Below, piece by piece: positions 44,738-55,990 of a stretch of DNA of 59,006 nucleotides. Below the pieces are notes generated by a model that was not told the origin of the DNA, did not search any database, and saw nothing but the letters and a program-made list of their open reading frames with translations. The stretch covers positions 205,834 through 264,839 of the forward strand of contig MNCI01027123.1 of the NCBI GenBank assembly GCA_015680685.1. The letters are read 5' to 3'. The position numbers and the translations under genes are program-made. The DNA is from Gnetum montanum. Its lineage: Eukaryota > Streptophyta > Gnetopsida > Gnetales > Gnetaceae. Each line of letters starts with the position of its first letter. Position 1 is the stretch's first letter.

Positions 44738-47595
44738 TTAGATAATCCCAAGCAGTGGAGGTTCTTGAGGTGCTGAAGGATATTCTCCTGCCTTTGGTGC
44801 ATGTAGCTACTATGGTTGAGGTTGTGGTTGTGGTTGTCTGGATGTAGTTGCAACTTCTAGTGGAAGATGGAAAGCATCTAGCAATGCTTTCATCTTATCT
44901 TCTTTACTCTTGGGATCATACATAGTACATGCAACATCACCAATATGGACTAGTATGAAAATATCCCAAGGATAGGGCATTACAGGGAATAACTCCTTGA
45001 CATTGACAAACCAGATAGTGAATTGTTTGCATTTGATGTTGAACACCATGAGAGTGCATTTCATAGCTCCTGTTAGTCATTCATTCTTTTGGCTAGGTTC
45101 TCTGCTATTGATCTTTGATCAGTGAACTTCTCCTTGAGAACCTTGACTTCGACATTTGCTATTTCAAGCTTTTTCTTGATCTCTTTATGATGCTTGAACT
45201 TTTCCTTATATAGAAGGTACAAGCTAGTCATTTATTTCTCTAGTTCTGACCTCAGCCATATGGTGGTTAGCATTACCAAATTTGAGTAACAAAAGTTGGC
45301 AAGCTCCACATACTCCATCATCTTCTTGATCTGTAGCTTCTTGAGGTGGATTTTAGCTTTGTTGTATTTATTCAGTCCATCAAAGATGGGCTACCAAACA
45401 TCACCTCCTTGTTGGCATTACTAGAGGGTCTTATTATTCTTCACCTTTGCTAGTTGGATGTGTTTCTCATTAATTTCCTTCTGCAAGCCAACCTAGTTCC
45501 TATAATGGTTCTTAACCCTTTTGAATTTGAGTTCCTCATGTTTCCATGTGGCAATTGCAATGGAAAACTTCTAGCAAAATGCATGCATCTCCTCCATTGA
45601 GAGATTTTGATTCTCTGCAGCCAACCTCCTCAATTTAGTGTTTACCTTGGCAAGCTACTCTTGCTATTTTTGGATGCATTCAGCCATATGCTCTTTTTGC
45701 ATCTCAACATTTCATAGGCAATGGTTCTCCTAGGTTAGACTAATGTTCTCCTAAAGAACCTTCAACAAGTCTTTTTGAATGTTATAGGTAATGGCATCTA
45801 CTAAGGACTTATTAAAGATTAATGACTTCTTCATGTACTTAGCCTCTTAAAGTTTTACCTGAAGTTGTTGAAAAGCTTCATCTCATGCTATGTTCTAGCT
45901 AAGTATAGTGAGATTGGTGAGGCAGGCTCTAAGTTCTGTAGCATCCACAGTTAATCATTGAATCTCAGCCTTGGCTATTTCAAGTTGGGCATTAGCAATG
46001 AGGGCCTTGCCCTTAGCCTTAAGAAGCTTTGATTGATTTGCTGAAATGGCTTTCAAGATATTAAAGATATCCAGAATTGGTTTCTCAGTTCCTACTAGTT
46101 GGTCCAACAACTCTTCATACTGAGCTACATTGAACCTTCCACTTTCAGCTCCTATAGACACCTGCACATCTTTGAGTGTAGTAACATCTAGTATAGATGC
46201 TGTAGGGATGTTGAGTGCATTAGCTACTCTATCAGCTATCACCTCTACCATCATTTTCTACCCTTGGTGCTACATTATTAGAATAGTTGCCTCCTTGACC
46301 TCCTCCAAGCATACCAAAAATGTAGCGACATTCCTAGAGATTTTTGGAAATTGTTGTTATTGAAAAAGAGATACTGTTATCTTTTGGGCATTAGGATTTG
46401 ATCTTGTAGGCACTTGCATTCTTTAAGTAGAAAACATTGATGTCAAACCCTCCATCCTGCTGATTAATCTAACCATCTTGTTGAGATGACTAAACACTGG
46501 ATTGTAGATAGAGGATTCACCATCACTCAATCCTACCCATTTCTACTATAGGTGTTGCTCACAGAGTTTGTGCATGTGCTCAATGATAGCATGTGACTCT
46601 ATCATTATTTGTTCATGAGTGGGTGGTGGTGGTAGCTACACCTCTTCTATCATCTTGGTAGGCACTTTATCTTTCATCATTTTCGTCCAAGAGGCAAAAG
46701 GAGCATGTTTGATGGTATCATTAGAATAGTAGGCTATTTCTTCCCTTTTGCGTAATTTCTGGATGAGACATGGGAAGGGGAGTGCCTTCCTCCCTCATTC
46801 ATTTTCTTTAAAACATTTCTCCATCTCAAGATAAATTAGCTAAGGAAGGTTGACTAGAAATTTTGCACTCAAAGCAACACACACATAGGAAGAGAAGGTT
46901 GTCATCTTATTGGGCCTCATCATTGAATTGAGGTGGTAGGCCACCATTTTGAAGTATGCACTGTCTATTGTTTTGAGTGCACCAAAATCCTTATAGTAAA
47001 CACCATAGCATCACCAGACCCACTCCTTCTTAACCTCTGGGTCAACTTGCATTAAAATTTCTACTAAGGTTGCCCCAGTTTTTTGTAACCTAAGGGTCTT
47101 AAAATTGCCTTCACCAAGTACGACACAAAAATGTCCTTGATTTTTACCATGGCATCACCTTGCCTATTATTCCAAAAGAGGCATGTTTCTCCCATGTACC
47201 ATTCTCTACTGAAAGTAGAATGAGCCACATGGATGAAGTTTGGAGTTGAGATTTGATGTCTTCTATGAAAAATTCTAGGAAAAATCCATAGTTTAGTTAG
47301 GGACAACTATTTTTTGAATCTTCCTAGACTCGATTTGCCTCATAAAGGCCTTTGTTAGAGTGACCTAAAGGTTTAGTTTAGGTCTAGGTGTCTCATCTTG
47401 ATGGGATTGCTTTGTTTTAGCTTCTAGAATCTAATGAACAAATTCCACTTTGGGTTTCTCACAAGGAGGTCTTGTTGCATGCATCTTAGTCACCTACTCC
47501 TAGGGCTAGTCTTGCTAGCCCCTTCTAGTTCTAGGCTACTTGTCCCTTGGTTGGGATGGTCCTCCTTCTTGCGGGCAGTTTGGTCTAGGTGCCAT
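44738..47595 (-). pseudogene. Element F ORF3, coiled-coil protein, decayed
   Basis: The start ATG (47593-47595) gives M-A-P-R-P-N, and the likely end is TAA at 44738-44740: 2858 bp, near the A and B length. Readable parts: FSREWYMGETCLFWNNRQGDA and KIKDIFVSYLVK at 47064-47220 (globular N-terminal domain); VEVIADRVANALNIPTASIL, DVQVSIGAESGRFNVAQYEEL and ISANQSKLLKAKGKAL at 45955-46254 (start of the helical region); and KELFPVMPYPWDIFILVHIGD with YDPKSKEDKMKALLDAFHLPL at 44810-45064 (conserved C-terminal block), then a Gln/Pro repeat end. Unknown function. No transmembrane segment. Confidence 0.65.
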
Positions 47596-47884
47596 TTGTA
47601 ATCACAACATGACCAAGGATTAGCATTTAATTTGTAACTTAGAACATTTAGGTACCCTGTCTTGTCAATTAGTTACACTTGGCTAAGTTGTGATCATGGT
47701 GAGTTTGATTATTTTAATATTATTATATTTTAATGTCTACAAAAGCTCATTGGGAAGGTTTAACTCTCATAAAATAGTGATTTTAGTATTATTTTATTGG
47801 TTAAACCTTGTAGGAGTTAGAAAATTTTCAAAAAATTTTTCATTAGAAACCTAAGGTTTGTGGCCTCCATAACATAGAGCTTAT
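47596..47884 (-). other. Element F intron position, both splice sites mutated
   Basis: The exon end CTACCAAAG is followed by ATAAGC (GT changed to AT at 47884-47883), and the acceptor reads ATTACAA before ATG (AG changed to AA). The branch-like TGCTAATCC word is intact. Both changes are G-to-A on the sense strand. Length is 289 bases, matching D. It supports an ancestral intron that is no longer spliceable in this copy. Confidence 0.55.
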
Positions 47885-48028
47885 CTTTGGTAGCTGCAGG
47901 AACAAAGAATGAGGTTAATTAGACAAGTGTGAAAGGTATGAGCTCTAGAATATTCTAGGCTCTAAAAATTGCAAAAAATCCTTCACTATTTTGAAGTAAA
48001 TGGCAAAAATTTCCAAAGTGTTGTGCAA

Positions 48029-48130
48029 TATTTATAGGTTTTTATGGTTGTCTTTTGAGAATCCTATATATGAGGTTGCATTGATGTGAGGGGCTACGTC
48101 GATGGGATTTCACCGACATGGCCAAAAGAC
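48029..48130 (-). promoter_or_regulatory. Element F internal promoter-like block
   Basis: On the minus strand CCTATAAATATTG starts at 48036, 152 bases before the donor position. Upstream, plus-strand CTACGTCGATGGGA (48094-48107) matches CTACGTTGATGGGG in F's own U3 (44382-44395), and ATTGATGTGAGG recurs in both. Confidence 0.55.
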
Positions 48131-49628
48131 AATTTTTTGTACTTTAAAAATTTGACCAAAAACAAAGAGTTTTTACATAAAGTTAAAGTCCATAGAGACC
48201 CATAAAGGTCATAAACATGAAGAAATACTTGAAGAGGGCTAGATAATTCACAAAAAAGTAATTCTTATGGGGAAAATAATTGGAGAAACTCAAAAAGGAG
48301 TGCAAAACTGGATGCAACTAACGTGGAGCACGAATGATTTGAATGTGAAAATGTCTAAGGATAAGGAACTTAACTAGTCCAACCAAAGAGTATGCAAGTG
48401 GGTCCTTTCCATAGCATGCTCATGTCTTTAATGCCCTTGCATGCCCTCAAACTAAGGAGTATATGGACTCCTTGGATGATTAATGGTTATGGAAAGTCAA
48501 GGACTAAATTTTGTAAGAATTTACCTAAGAATTTTGAAATATCAAACTATGACATTGAAAAAAATATGAAAAATGAAAGTGAGGTGAGTCATGGGAAGCA
48601 TAGGTGGATGAGGTAGAAAGTGGAATGAAGTCCTGTATCATGGTCACATGAAGTCCAATGTGGATTTCATGGTTAACATGACCTGATAATCGTCCATCTT
48701 GAGTCTGAATCAAAACCAACCACTTTCAGTGACTTTACAATAATACTCCAAGACTAGTCCAACCCCTCAAGACACAAGAGCATTCCCATAGATCAATCAC
48801 CATTCCTAAAGGAGAAGAAAAAAGAACTAGGAAGTGAGAGGGACCTTAGTTAGAGGGGACCTTTAAGCAAGGGTAATATGTCTTTCTAGTCTCTTAACCT
48901 AGTGTTTGTAGCCCATTATTTTGCCTAAGGGATGTGCTTTGAATTTCCATTATTGTTTTTTTTTGTTTTATATTTTTATTTATTTTTGATGGGAACCACA
49001 CCATGTAAAGACTTTTAGTGCCCTATTATTGGTCAATAGCGGAATGGTAAGAAATCCATGAGAACACTCATGCACCCAAGAGGGTAGGTAAGTACATAGA
49101 GCATCAAATCCCCTTGAAGTCACACCCTTGTCTATCCAATTAATCCTTTACAAGTTTGAAAACTACCAAGGCCATAGGTTTGTTATAAGTTTCATTAAGG
49201 AAGGGACCTCATATTTCCAAAACAAGGAATACCATAGAGTTTTGCGGATGGGTGGATGACATGGACTCACTGATTGTTATCATGAAAAAGAAACCATGTA
49301 TTAGTTATCAATAACAAAATTCAAAGATAGAATTCAGACATTAGCAATCAAATAACATTATAGTACAAACCACCATCAATTAACAACTATAGTTGCACTT
49401 AGTCCTAGTAGCAATAAAGAGAATAAAATAAAATATTAGGAAAACATTAGAAAAACCCAAGCTAAATAAAGTAAAATATAGAAGAAATTGTAAAATATTT
49501 AAGAAAAATAAGAATGAAGTAAAGATGGTGTAAAAAATGGTGTAAAACAAAAAAGTGTAAAAACAAAAAAAGAAAAAAAAAAGGTATAAAACAAAAAGGT
49601 GTAAAAATTGAGGAGCCATTTTAACGAA
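48131..49628 (-). other. Element F post-pol tail, non-coding
   Basis: It aligns along its length with the D tail (22601-23819). Near the pol end, plus-strand AAGTGTAAAAACAAAAAAAG and GTAAAACAAAAAGG units (49525-49600) repeat, the reverse of the TTTTACAC units in A. The overlapping Phe-rich short frames here come from that low-complexity run. No gene. Confidence 0.65.
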
Positions 49629-50063
49629 TTAGCATGAATGAATTTCTCCCCCACAGTTGAGTTGGAAGGAGGGGATCTAAAAAATTGATTGTGCCTATCC
49701 ATTTTTTTGAGGCATTTTAGTCATTGGCTTTCTTAGGCTCATGGAAAGATTTGATTTGTAGCATGTTGACTAGCAATTTCTTGTTTGGGCTTTCAGGTTT
49801 CATAAATAACATAAGGCCCCTCCCACAACATTTGGAACTTGGTTCTTTGTGGTATGTGTATGGGATTCTAGTAGAGGACCCTATCTCCCAGTTGAAATTT
49901 GACTTTCCTTATTCTAAGGTCATGTCATTGCTTGTTGAATGTCTTATGCACTTTGTTGGATGATAGAGCTACTAATCAGTTCTTGTCTAGCAAGTTGAGG
50001 TTCATCAATCTTTCTTTTTGCGCTAGACTTAGGTCAAAGTTAAGGTCAAAAGTCATTAATAGT
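49629..50063 (-). pseudogene. Element F integrase C-terminus
   Basis: The minus frame starts in SLAQKERLMNLNLLDKN, continues SNKVHKTFNKQ, then a KVKFQLGDRVLYWNP segment (the GPF/GPY-type barrel region that follows the Ty3 integrase core), and ends near the pol stop TTA/TAA at 49629-49631. The catalytic core is on the far side of G, outside the window. Confidence 0.7.
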
Positions 50064-50944
50064 TGATGAGAGGTGAGGTACCCCTACACCCAACCATATG
50101 AATCACAAAGCATTCACACATGATTTTATTGAATTCCGTGCACTTTATAGTTTCCAGTGTGCAAGTCTTCTAAGTAGTGAACCTTGTCCTAAGGTCATTC
50201 ATTATCTTCCCAATTACACTTGTGAAGTACAAAGGTATGGTTAAGTGAAATCAAGGCATATGATTATTATCATTTTATATTTTATGTTCTTTGGTACTTT
50301 GAAGAGAGAAAGATAATGTAATTTAATGACTAATCTAAATTAACTAACTAATTAATCTTTAACTAGTCCTAACATAAGCTTTCAGTTCCACTTTCTGTAC
50401 ACATCCTAAACCCATGTATCCACTGCTGGGTTACCAAGCGCTACGCCATTAGGCACACTAAGCAATAATGTTGCTGGGATTACCAAGTGGATGCATGTTA
50501 CACTTGAAGTGGTTGTACTTATGTAATTAATCTATCTAGCTTATCTCACTTAATTACCTAATTAACTTAATTATTGGAAAACATTGAATAAATAATTGAG
50601 AATCTTAAATGCATAAATGAAACATTTAAACTATCTAGAATGCTACAAAGTTTATCAAGAAGTTTGTCTTTATTAGTGCACACATTGTTGTGGTCAGGTA
50701 CAAAAGTGTTTGAATAAAAATCCATACACTCAATGACTCCTACTATGGGCACTCCAGAGAAATATTCTAACTTTCAAATTAACAAACTACAAGAGTTTGG
50801 CTACTACTATGAATTTGATGCAATAATGCAGTTGATGAGCATGTATTTATAGCAAAAAATAGACCCCACATTGATGTAGCAAATGATGCATTGATGGGGC
50901 CTAGTCAACAAGACCTCATTGATGTAACCAATCGTAACCCATCA
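50064..50944 (-). repeat. Element G 3' LTR
   Basis: 881 bp, plus-strand start TGATGAGAGG and end CGTAACCCATCA. It has TACCAAGCGC and GGGATTACCAAGTGG copies, reversed poly(A) AATAAAAATCC near 50715, TATTTATAGC (reversed TATA, about 50845-50854), then ATTGATGTAGC, ATTGATGGGGCC and CCTCATTGATGTAACC boxes (50870-50930). The left edge cuts F integrase; the putative duplication copy is ATAGT (50059-50063). Confidence 0.85.
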
Positions 50945-51185
50945 TACCCCCACAATTGAATGAAAACTCATCCTTGAGTTTGTTTACAAAATTGGAAAGG
51001 TATTGGATTATTGATTAACTCTTAACAAAACAAAGAAAATGAACTTGATAAAACTAAGTGCCTAAGTGTATAGATCAACACATTATAAAAATTATGGTGT
51101 TTATGACACAACAATTAAACACCATGACATGAATCTTTAGAATTTGATAACATGTCCTCTAATGGCATGAAGTTGGTGGAGAAGG

Positions 51186-54007
51186 TTAGATAGTCCCAGG
51201 TGGTGGTGGCTCTTGAGGCTCTAGAGGACCTTCACCAGCTTTAGGCACATGTGGCAGCTGAGGCTATCCTACTATAGTTGCAACTTCCAACGGGAGGTGG
51301 AAAGCATCCAATAATGCCTTTATTTTCTCCTTCTTACTCTTGGGATTGTGTACCATCTACGTAGCTTCACTAATGTGGGTCAGAACAGGCACATCCCAAG
51401 GATAGGGATTCACTAGGAATAGCTCCTTTATGTTGATGAACTAGGCAGTGAATTTTTTATGCTCAATGTTGAACACTTTGACTGCATCTTTCAGCTCTTG
51501 GTAATCATTTATTTGCTTGGCCAAGTTCTGGGTAGTTGATCATTGATCCATGAACCATGCCTTGAGAACCTCAAGTTTAGGATTTATTGTCTCAAGCTTT
51601 TGCTTGGTGTCTTTATGGTGCTTGAACTCAACCTCATATAGAAAGTATGAGCTGGTCACTTATTTTTCCAATTCTAATTGTAGCTATCTAATAGTCAACA
51701 TTACCAGGTTTACATAGTGGAGATTGGTCAATTCCATGTATTTTATCATTTCTTCAATTTGCAACTCCTTTAGGTAGATCTCCTCTTTGTTATAGGCATT
51801 AATCCCATCAATGATGGGCTACCATACTTCTCTTCCTTACTGGAGTTGTTGAAGAGCTTCATTTACTTTTTCCTTAGTCATTTGAATGTGCTTCTCATTC
51901 ACCTCCTTCTATAAGTCAACTTGATCTCTATAGTGATTTTTAACTCTTTTAAACTTTAGAGCCTCATTCTTTCAGGTGGAAATCTCAATGGTAGACTTCT
52001 AGTTTAAGGCTTGAACTTTTTCCATAGATAGATTTCGATTCTCCACGACCAGTTTCCTCAACTTAGTATTTTCCCTAGTGAGTTTCTCCTATTGTTGATA
52101 AATAAATTCTTGCATTTTTTGGCACAGGTGATGATTTTATATAGTTAGTGATTCGTTTTCTTAGCACATCTGAACCAAGTAGGTTTTTGCTTCTACTATA
52201 GACTAGTTGAAAGCAGTAGTCATCATTTTCTCCTCAACTTGTTTTAGTTGTTCTTAAAGCTATTGAAAAGCTTCATCTTTGGTTATTGTTAGGCTGAGGA
52301 GCACAACATTAGCAAAATAGGCATGAAGTTCAAAAAATTTTACGTCCAAGTGTTGGTTCTATGCTTGGGCTATTTTAAGTTATCCCTCCAGGATAATACA
52401 CTTACCCTTTACTTCTAGTAGCTCTAACTAGGTTGTAGTGATGTTGTGCAGAAAATCAAAGATATTCAGAATTGGTTAACTGGTCCCTACCGGTTGGTCT
52501 AGCAACTCTTCATGTTGGGATGCACTCAATTTTCTGTTGACTATGCCTGCAAACATCTACACATCTTGAAGAGCATATACGTCTAGTATAGACACTATAT
52601 GTGCATTAAGTGCTTTAGCGATTCAGTTAGCAACTACTTTAGTGATGATCTCTTACCCTTGATGTTCCATCACCAGTACAGTTTCCTCCTTGCTCTCCTC
52701 CAAACACATCAAAAAGGAGGCAGCATTCCCAGAGAATTCTGGGAATAAATGGTGTTAAGATAATGACACTGTCACCTCTTGAGCATTGGGATTCAACCTC
52801 ATGGAAAACTGTATCTATTGGACAAAGAATATTGGCCCACCTCTTTCCATCTAGCTAATTGTTCAAGCCACCTCATTAAGGTGACTCATCGCTGGTCAAT
52901 ATACAGATGGGTCTACACCACTTTTTCCTGCATGCTACTCTTGTTCATGTAAGAGTTGTTCTTGAATTTTACATAAGCACTTAATGGCTATGCGAGCCTT
53001 TGATTTTGTTTCTTGAGTAGGCAGTAGAGGTGGCAATTATTGCTCCTCTTCTTTAGTCATGGAAGGTGTCTTATCCTTCATTATTTTAGATCATGAGGCT
53101 AAAGGAGCATGTCTAATTATGTCATTTGCATAGTAGATGATCCCTACCCTTTTGCCAAGTTTCTAGATGAGGCATGGAAAAGGTAGGGTTTTCCTTCCAC
53201 ATTCATTCTCTTTAAAGTACTTTTTAGTCTCTAAAGAGATCAATTGTGGAAGGTTTGCTAGAAATCTCCCACTTAGAGGATGCATGCTCATGTGAAAAAG
53301 GTAGTCACCTTGTTGGGCTTCACCATTGGATTGAGGTGATAGGCTATGATTTTGAAGTATATGTTTTTCACTGATGTGAGCCTATCATATTCCTTATGGT
53401 CAACCCTGTAAGATTGTTGAGTTCACTTCTTTTTTGGCATTAGGGTTACCTTGTGTTGATAGCTTTGCCAGTTGTGTCCTAGTAGTAGGAAACCCTAGCA
53501 TTTGTGTTATAGCTTCAACTGTGTAGGACACCTGAATATCCTTGATTTTCATTGTGGAGCTTGGCCTTTTATTATTCCAGAAGAGATACGTTTGTCCCAT
53601 GTACCACTCCCCACTGGAAGTAATAATTGGCCACATGGAAGAGGTTTGCAATTATGTTTTTATCTTTGCTAGAGCATGCTCTAAAAATGACCCAAAGCTT
53701 AGTTCCTAGAGAACTAAGCATTGGATCTCATGAGGCCTGATGGTGTTGAGGAAAGCTTGTGTTAGTGTGACTTCAAGCCTTAGTATGGGTCTTGGTGCTT
53801 CCCCTTGCTACGATTGTTCTGATGGAACTTCTTCTTTAGTAATTTGTTGAATAGATTCTACTTTGGTCTCCTCTTGAAGAGGTCCTATTACATGGTTGCC
53901 TTTGGCAGCTCCTGGGCTTGTTCTTGTTGGCCCTTTCTAGTTCTGGGTCATTTCTCCCTTGGTTGAGAGGGTCCTCCCTCCTACGGTCATTTTAGTCTCA
54001 GTGTGAT
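51186..54007 (-). pseudogene. Element G ORF3, coiled-coil protein, decayed
   Basis: The start codon position (54005-54007) reads ATC where F has ATG; the end TAA is at 51186-51188. It shows ORF3 most clearly: ITSSGEWYMGQTYLFWNNKR and KIKDIQVSYTVEAITQMLGFP (53500-53651), ECGRKTLPFPCLI-type text near 53170, a DPSVY linker, the ALNAHIVSILD and LSASQHEELLDQ block (52490-52610), a long helical middle, and KELFLVNPYPWDVPVLTHI with HNPKSKKEKIKALLDAFHLPL (51290-51440), ending in a Pro-rich tail. Stops are mainly TAG at Gln. The VSY...ITQMLGFP text faintly recalls N-terminal domains of other plant transposon proteins; this is not established. Confidence 0.65.
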
Positions 54008-54282
54008 TTGTAATCACAACATGACCATAGGAATACCTTATCTCCTTAGGATAGTTACACTTGGCTAAGTTGTAATTATGGTTGATTTAATCAATTATAA
54101 TGATTATGTTATTTATGTTTTAATGTTAACAAGTCATTTCAAAGGATGTTGGAATGGTTAACTCTCAAAATTTGATGGTTTCATATCATTGTATTCATTA
54201 ATCTTTTGGGGGAGTTAGAAAAATGTTCAAAAAATTTCATCAGAAACCTTAAGGATTGTGTTCCCCATGATGAAGAGGTTAC
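54008..54282 (-). other. Element G intron before ORF3 (acceptor mutated)
   Basis: The donor CAACTACCAAAG/GTAACC is intact at 54282; the acceptor reads ATTACAA (AG changed to AA), as in F and A. Length is 275 bases. The CCTATGGTCATGTTGTGATTAC stretch before the acceptor matches F and D. Confidence 0.6.
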
Positions 54283-54413
54283 CTTTGGTAGTTGTAGGAT
54301 CAAAGAACAAAGTGATTTGGACAAATGGTTGGGAAGTTCTGGGAACTTAAAAATGGCAAAAACTCCCCTTGTGTTATGAAGAAAATGTCAAAAAATTGCA
54401 AAGTATGTAGTGG

Positions 54414-54495
54414 TATATATAGAGTTTTTGAGATGTGTTGATGAGGCCTCATTAACAAGGTTAGCTGTGTCAACGAGGCCTCATTGACGTAGTTG
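54414..54495 (-). promoter_or_regulatory. Element G internal promoter-like block
   Basis: On the minus strand CTATATATACC starts at 54421, 139 bases before the donor. The 24 bases at 54469-54492 match U3 bases 50904-50927 of the same element with only four differences, all transitions (GTCAAC and CCTCATTGA cores shared). This is the clearest case of U3-like boxes next to the internal TATA. Confidence 0.6.
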
Positions 54496-55990
54496 TTGAC
54501 CACTGTAGATTTCCATTGACTTTGGTCAAACTATCAAAATACAAGGAGTTTTTGAGTGAAATTAGGGTTAAATGAAAGCTCAAAAAGCTATGAATAGGAT
54601 GAAAATAGTAGAAGAATGTTTTAAAGCTTAGAAATTTAGAAATTTGAGAAAATGGTATGGAGAATGAATTTAATGAAAGTTTAAAAGAGCACTGAGTAGG
54701 ATACACAATGGGATATGTGAAAGATAAGATTGTAAAAATGTCGAAAGTAAGGAACTTAACTAACAAAGTCAAAAGATATGCAAGTGGGTCCTCCCCATAG
54801 TAGGCACATGCCCTTCTTGCCTTTGCATAACCTCAACTAACAAGCTCATGGGCCCCATAGTTGATTAATGGCCATGAAAAGTTAAGGACCAACCCAAAAG
54901 AATCTATCCAAGAATTCCAACATGTCAAACTAAGACATCGAGTATAACATAGAAACTGGTAGTGAGATGAGTTATGCTAGCATAGATGGATGACTGAGAA
55001 GGTGGGATGGAATCCCTTGTGGAGTTTGTGTTTAAAATGACTTGAGAAGATCTATCCTTAGTCTAAACCAAAACCAACCTCTTTTAGTGACTTAACATTT
55101 ACACTCCAAGACCAATCTACGCACTCAAGACATAAGAGTGCTTCTACAAAACAACCACCATTTCGTAAAGAGAAGAAAAAACAAGTAGGAAGTAAGAGAA
55201 AGGGCCTTAGATAGAGGGGACCTTTAGGCATAGGTAACATGTCTTTCTAGATACATAACCAGTGCTTATAGACCATTTATCTATCTAAGGGGTGTGCTTT
55301 GAATTCTCATCATTTTTTTTGGCATTTTTGGATGGGAACCACACCATGCAAAGACTTTATTTGACTTCCTATTAGTGTTTGGAATGGAATATTAAGAAGT
55401 CCATAGAAAAACACTCAAGCACTCAAGCAAGCAGAAGAGTACAAAGAGTATTGAGTCCCCTTAAAGTCAAACCCTATTCAAACCTTTGAATCCTTCTCAT
55501 TTCTAAAAACTACCAAAGTCATCAATTGATTAAAAGTTTCTTTAATGAAAAGGACCTCAAACTTCTAGAACGAGGAAAACCATAGAGTTTATTGGATGGG
55601 TGGATGATATGGACTCATTGCCTATTCCATGAAAAATAAACCATGTCATAGTTATCAGACATCAGAATTCAAAAATAGAAACTAGACATTAACAATGATA
55701 ACATTAAGCACAAATCATCATTAGTAAATAGAAATAGTGGCATGTTGTCCTATGGTAATAAAGAAATTTTATTAGTAGAAATAATTAAAATTTTCACTCA
55801 AACAAAAGAAAGTAATATATATAAGAAAGTGTAAACTAATCAAAAAAGGTAAAACATACAAACAATGTTGTTAAACAAAAAATTGAGAAAATCAATAAAA
55901 AAAAAACCAAAGAAAAAGGTAAAAATCAACAAAGTGTAAAACAAAAATGTATGAAACAAAAAGTGAAAGGCTGAGGAGCCATGTGGATGG
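54496..55990 (-). other. Element G post-pol tail, non-coding
   Basis: It aligns with the tails of D, F and B (GTGGGTCCTCCCCATAGTAGGCACATGCC from 54784, ACCACACCATGCAAAGAC near 55338). Near the pol stop, plus-strand GTAAAACAAAAATG units (55920-55950) correspond to the T-rich run of A. No gene is seen. Confidence 0.65.

Larger units (their letters stand above)
43629..50063 (-). mobile_element. Element F: minus-strand 3' half with ORF3
   Basis: Reading leftward from 50063: integrase C-terminus (to 49629), T-rich tail, internal TATA, intron, ORF3 (47595-44738), PPT and 3' LTR (44486-43629). Element G is inserted at 50064 inside the integrase linker, so the rest of F lies beyond G and outside the window. 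F is inserted in the RT start of C; the left target copy would be AATCC (43624-43628). Confidence 0.8.

Noticed and set aside
49380-49702. Hydrophobic Phe/Leu-rich frames as membrane protein genes
   Set aside because: They are translations of a T-rich repeat run on one strand; two overlapping frames look alike, which points to composition rather than selection. Kept only as a low-interest finding.
51186-54007. ORF3 as a retroviral-type envelope glycoprotein
   Set aside because: It is in the right position, but I see no signal peptide, membrane span or fusion-peptide-like segment; the middle is soluble coiled coil.
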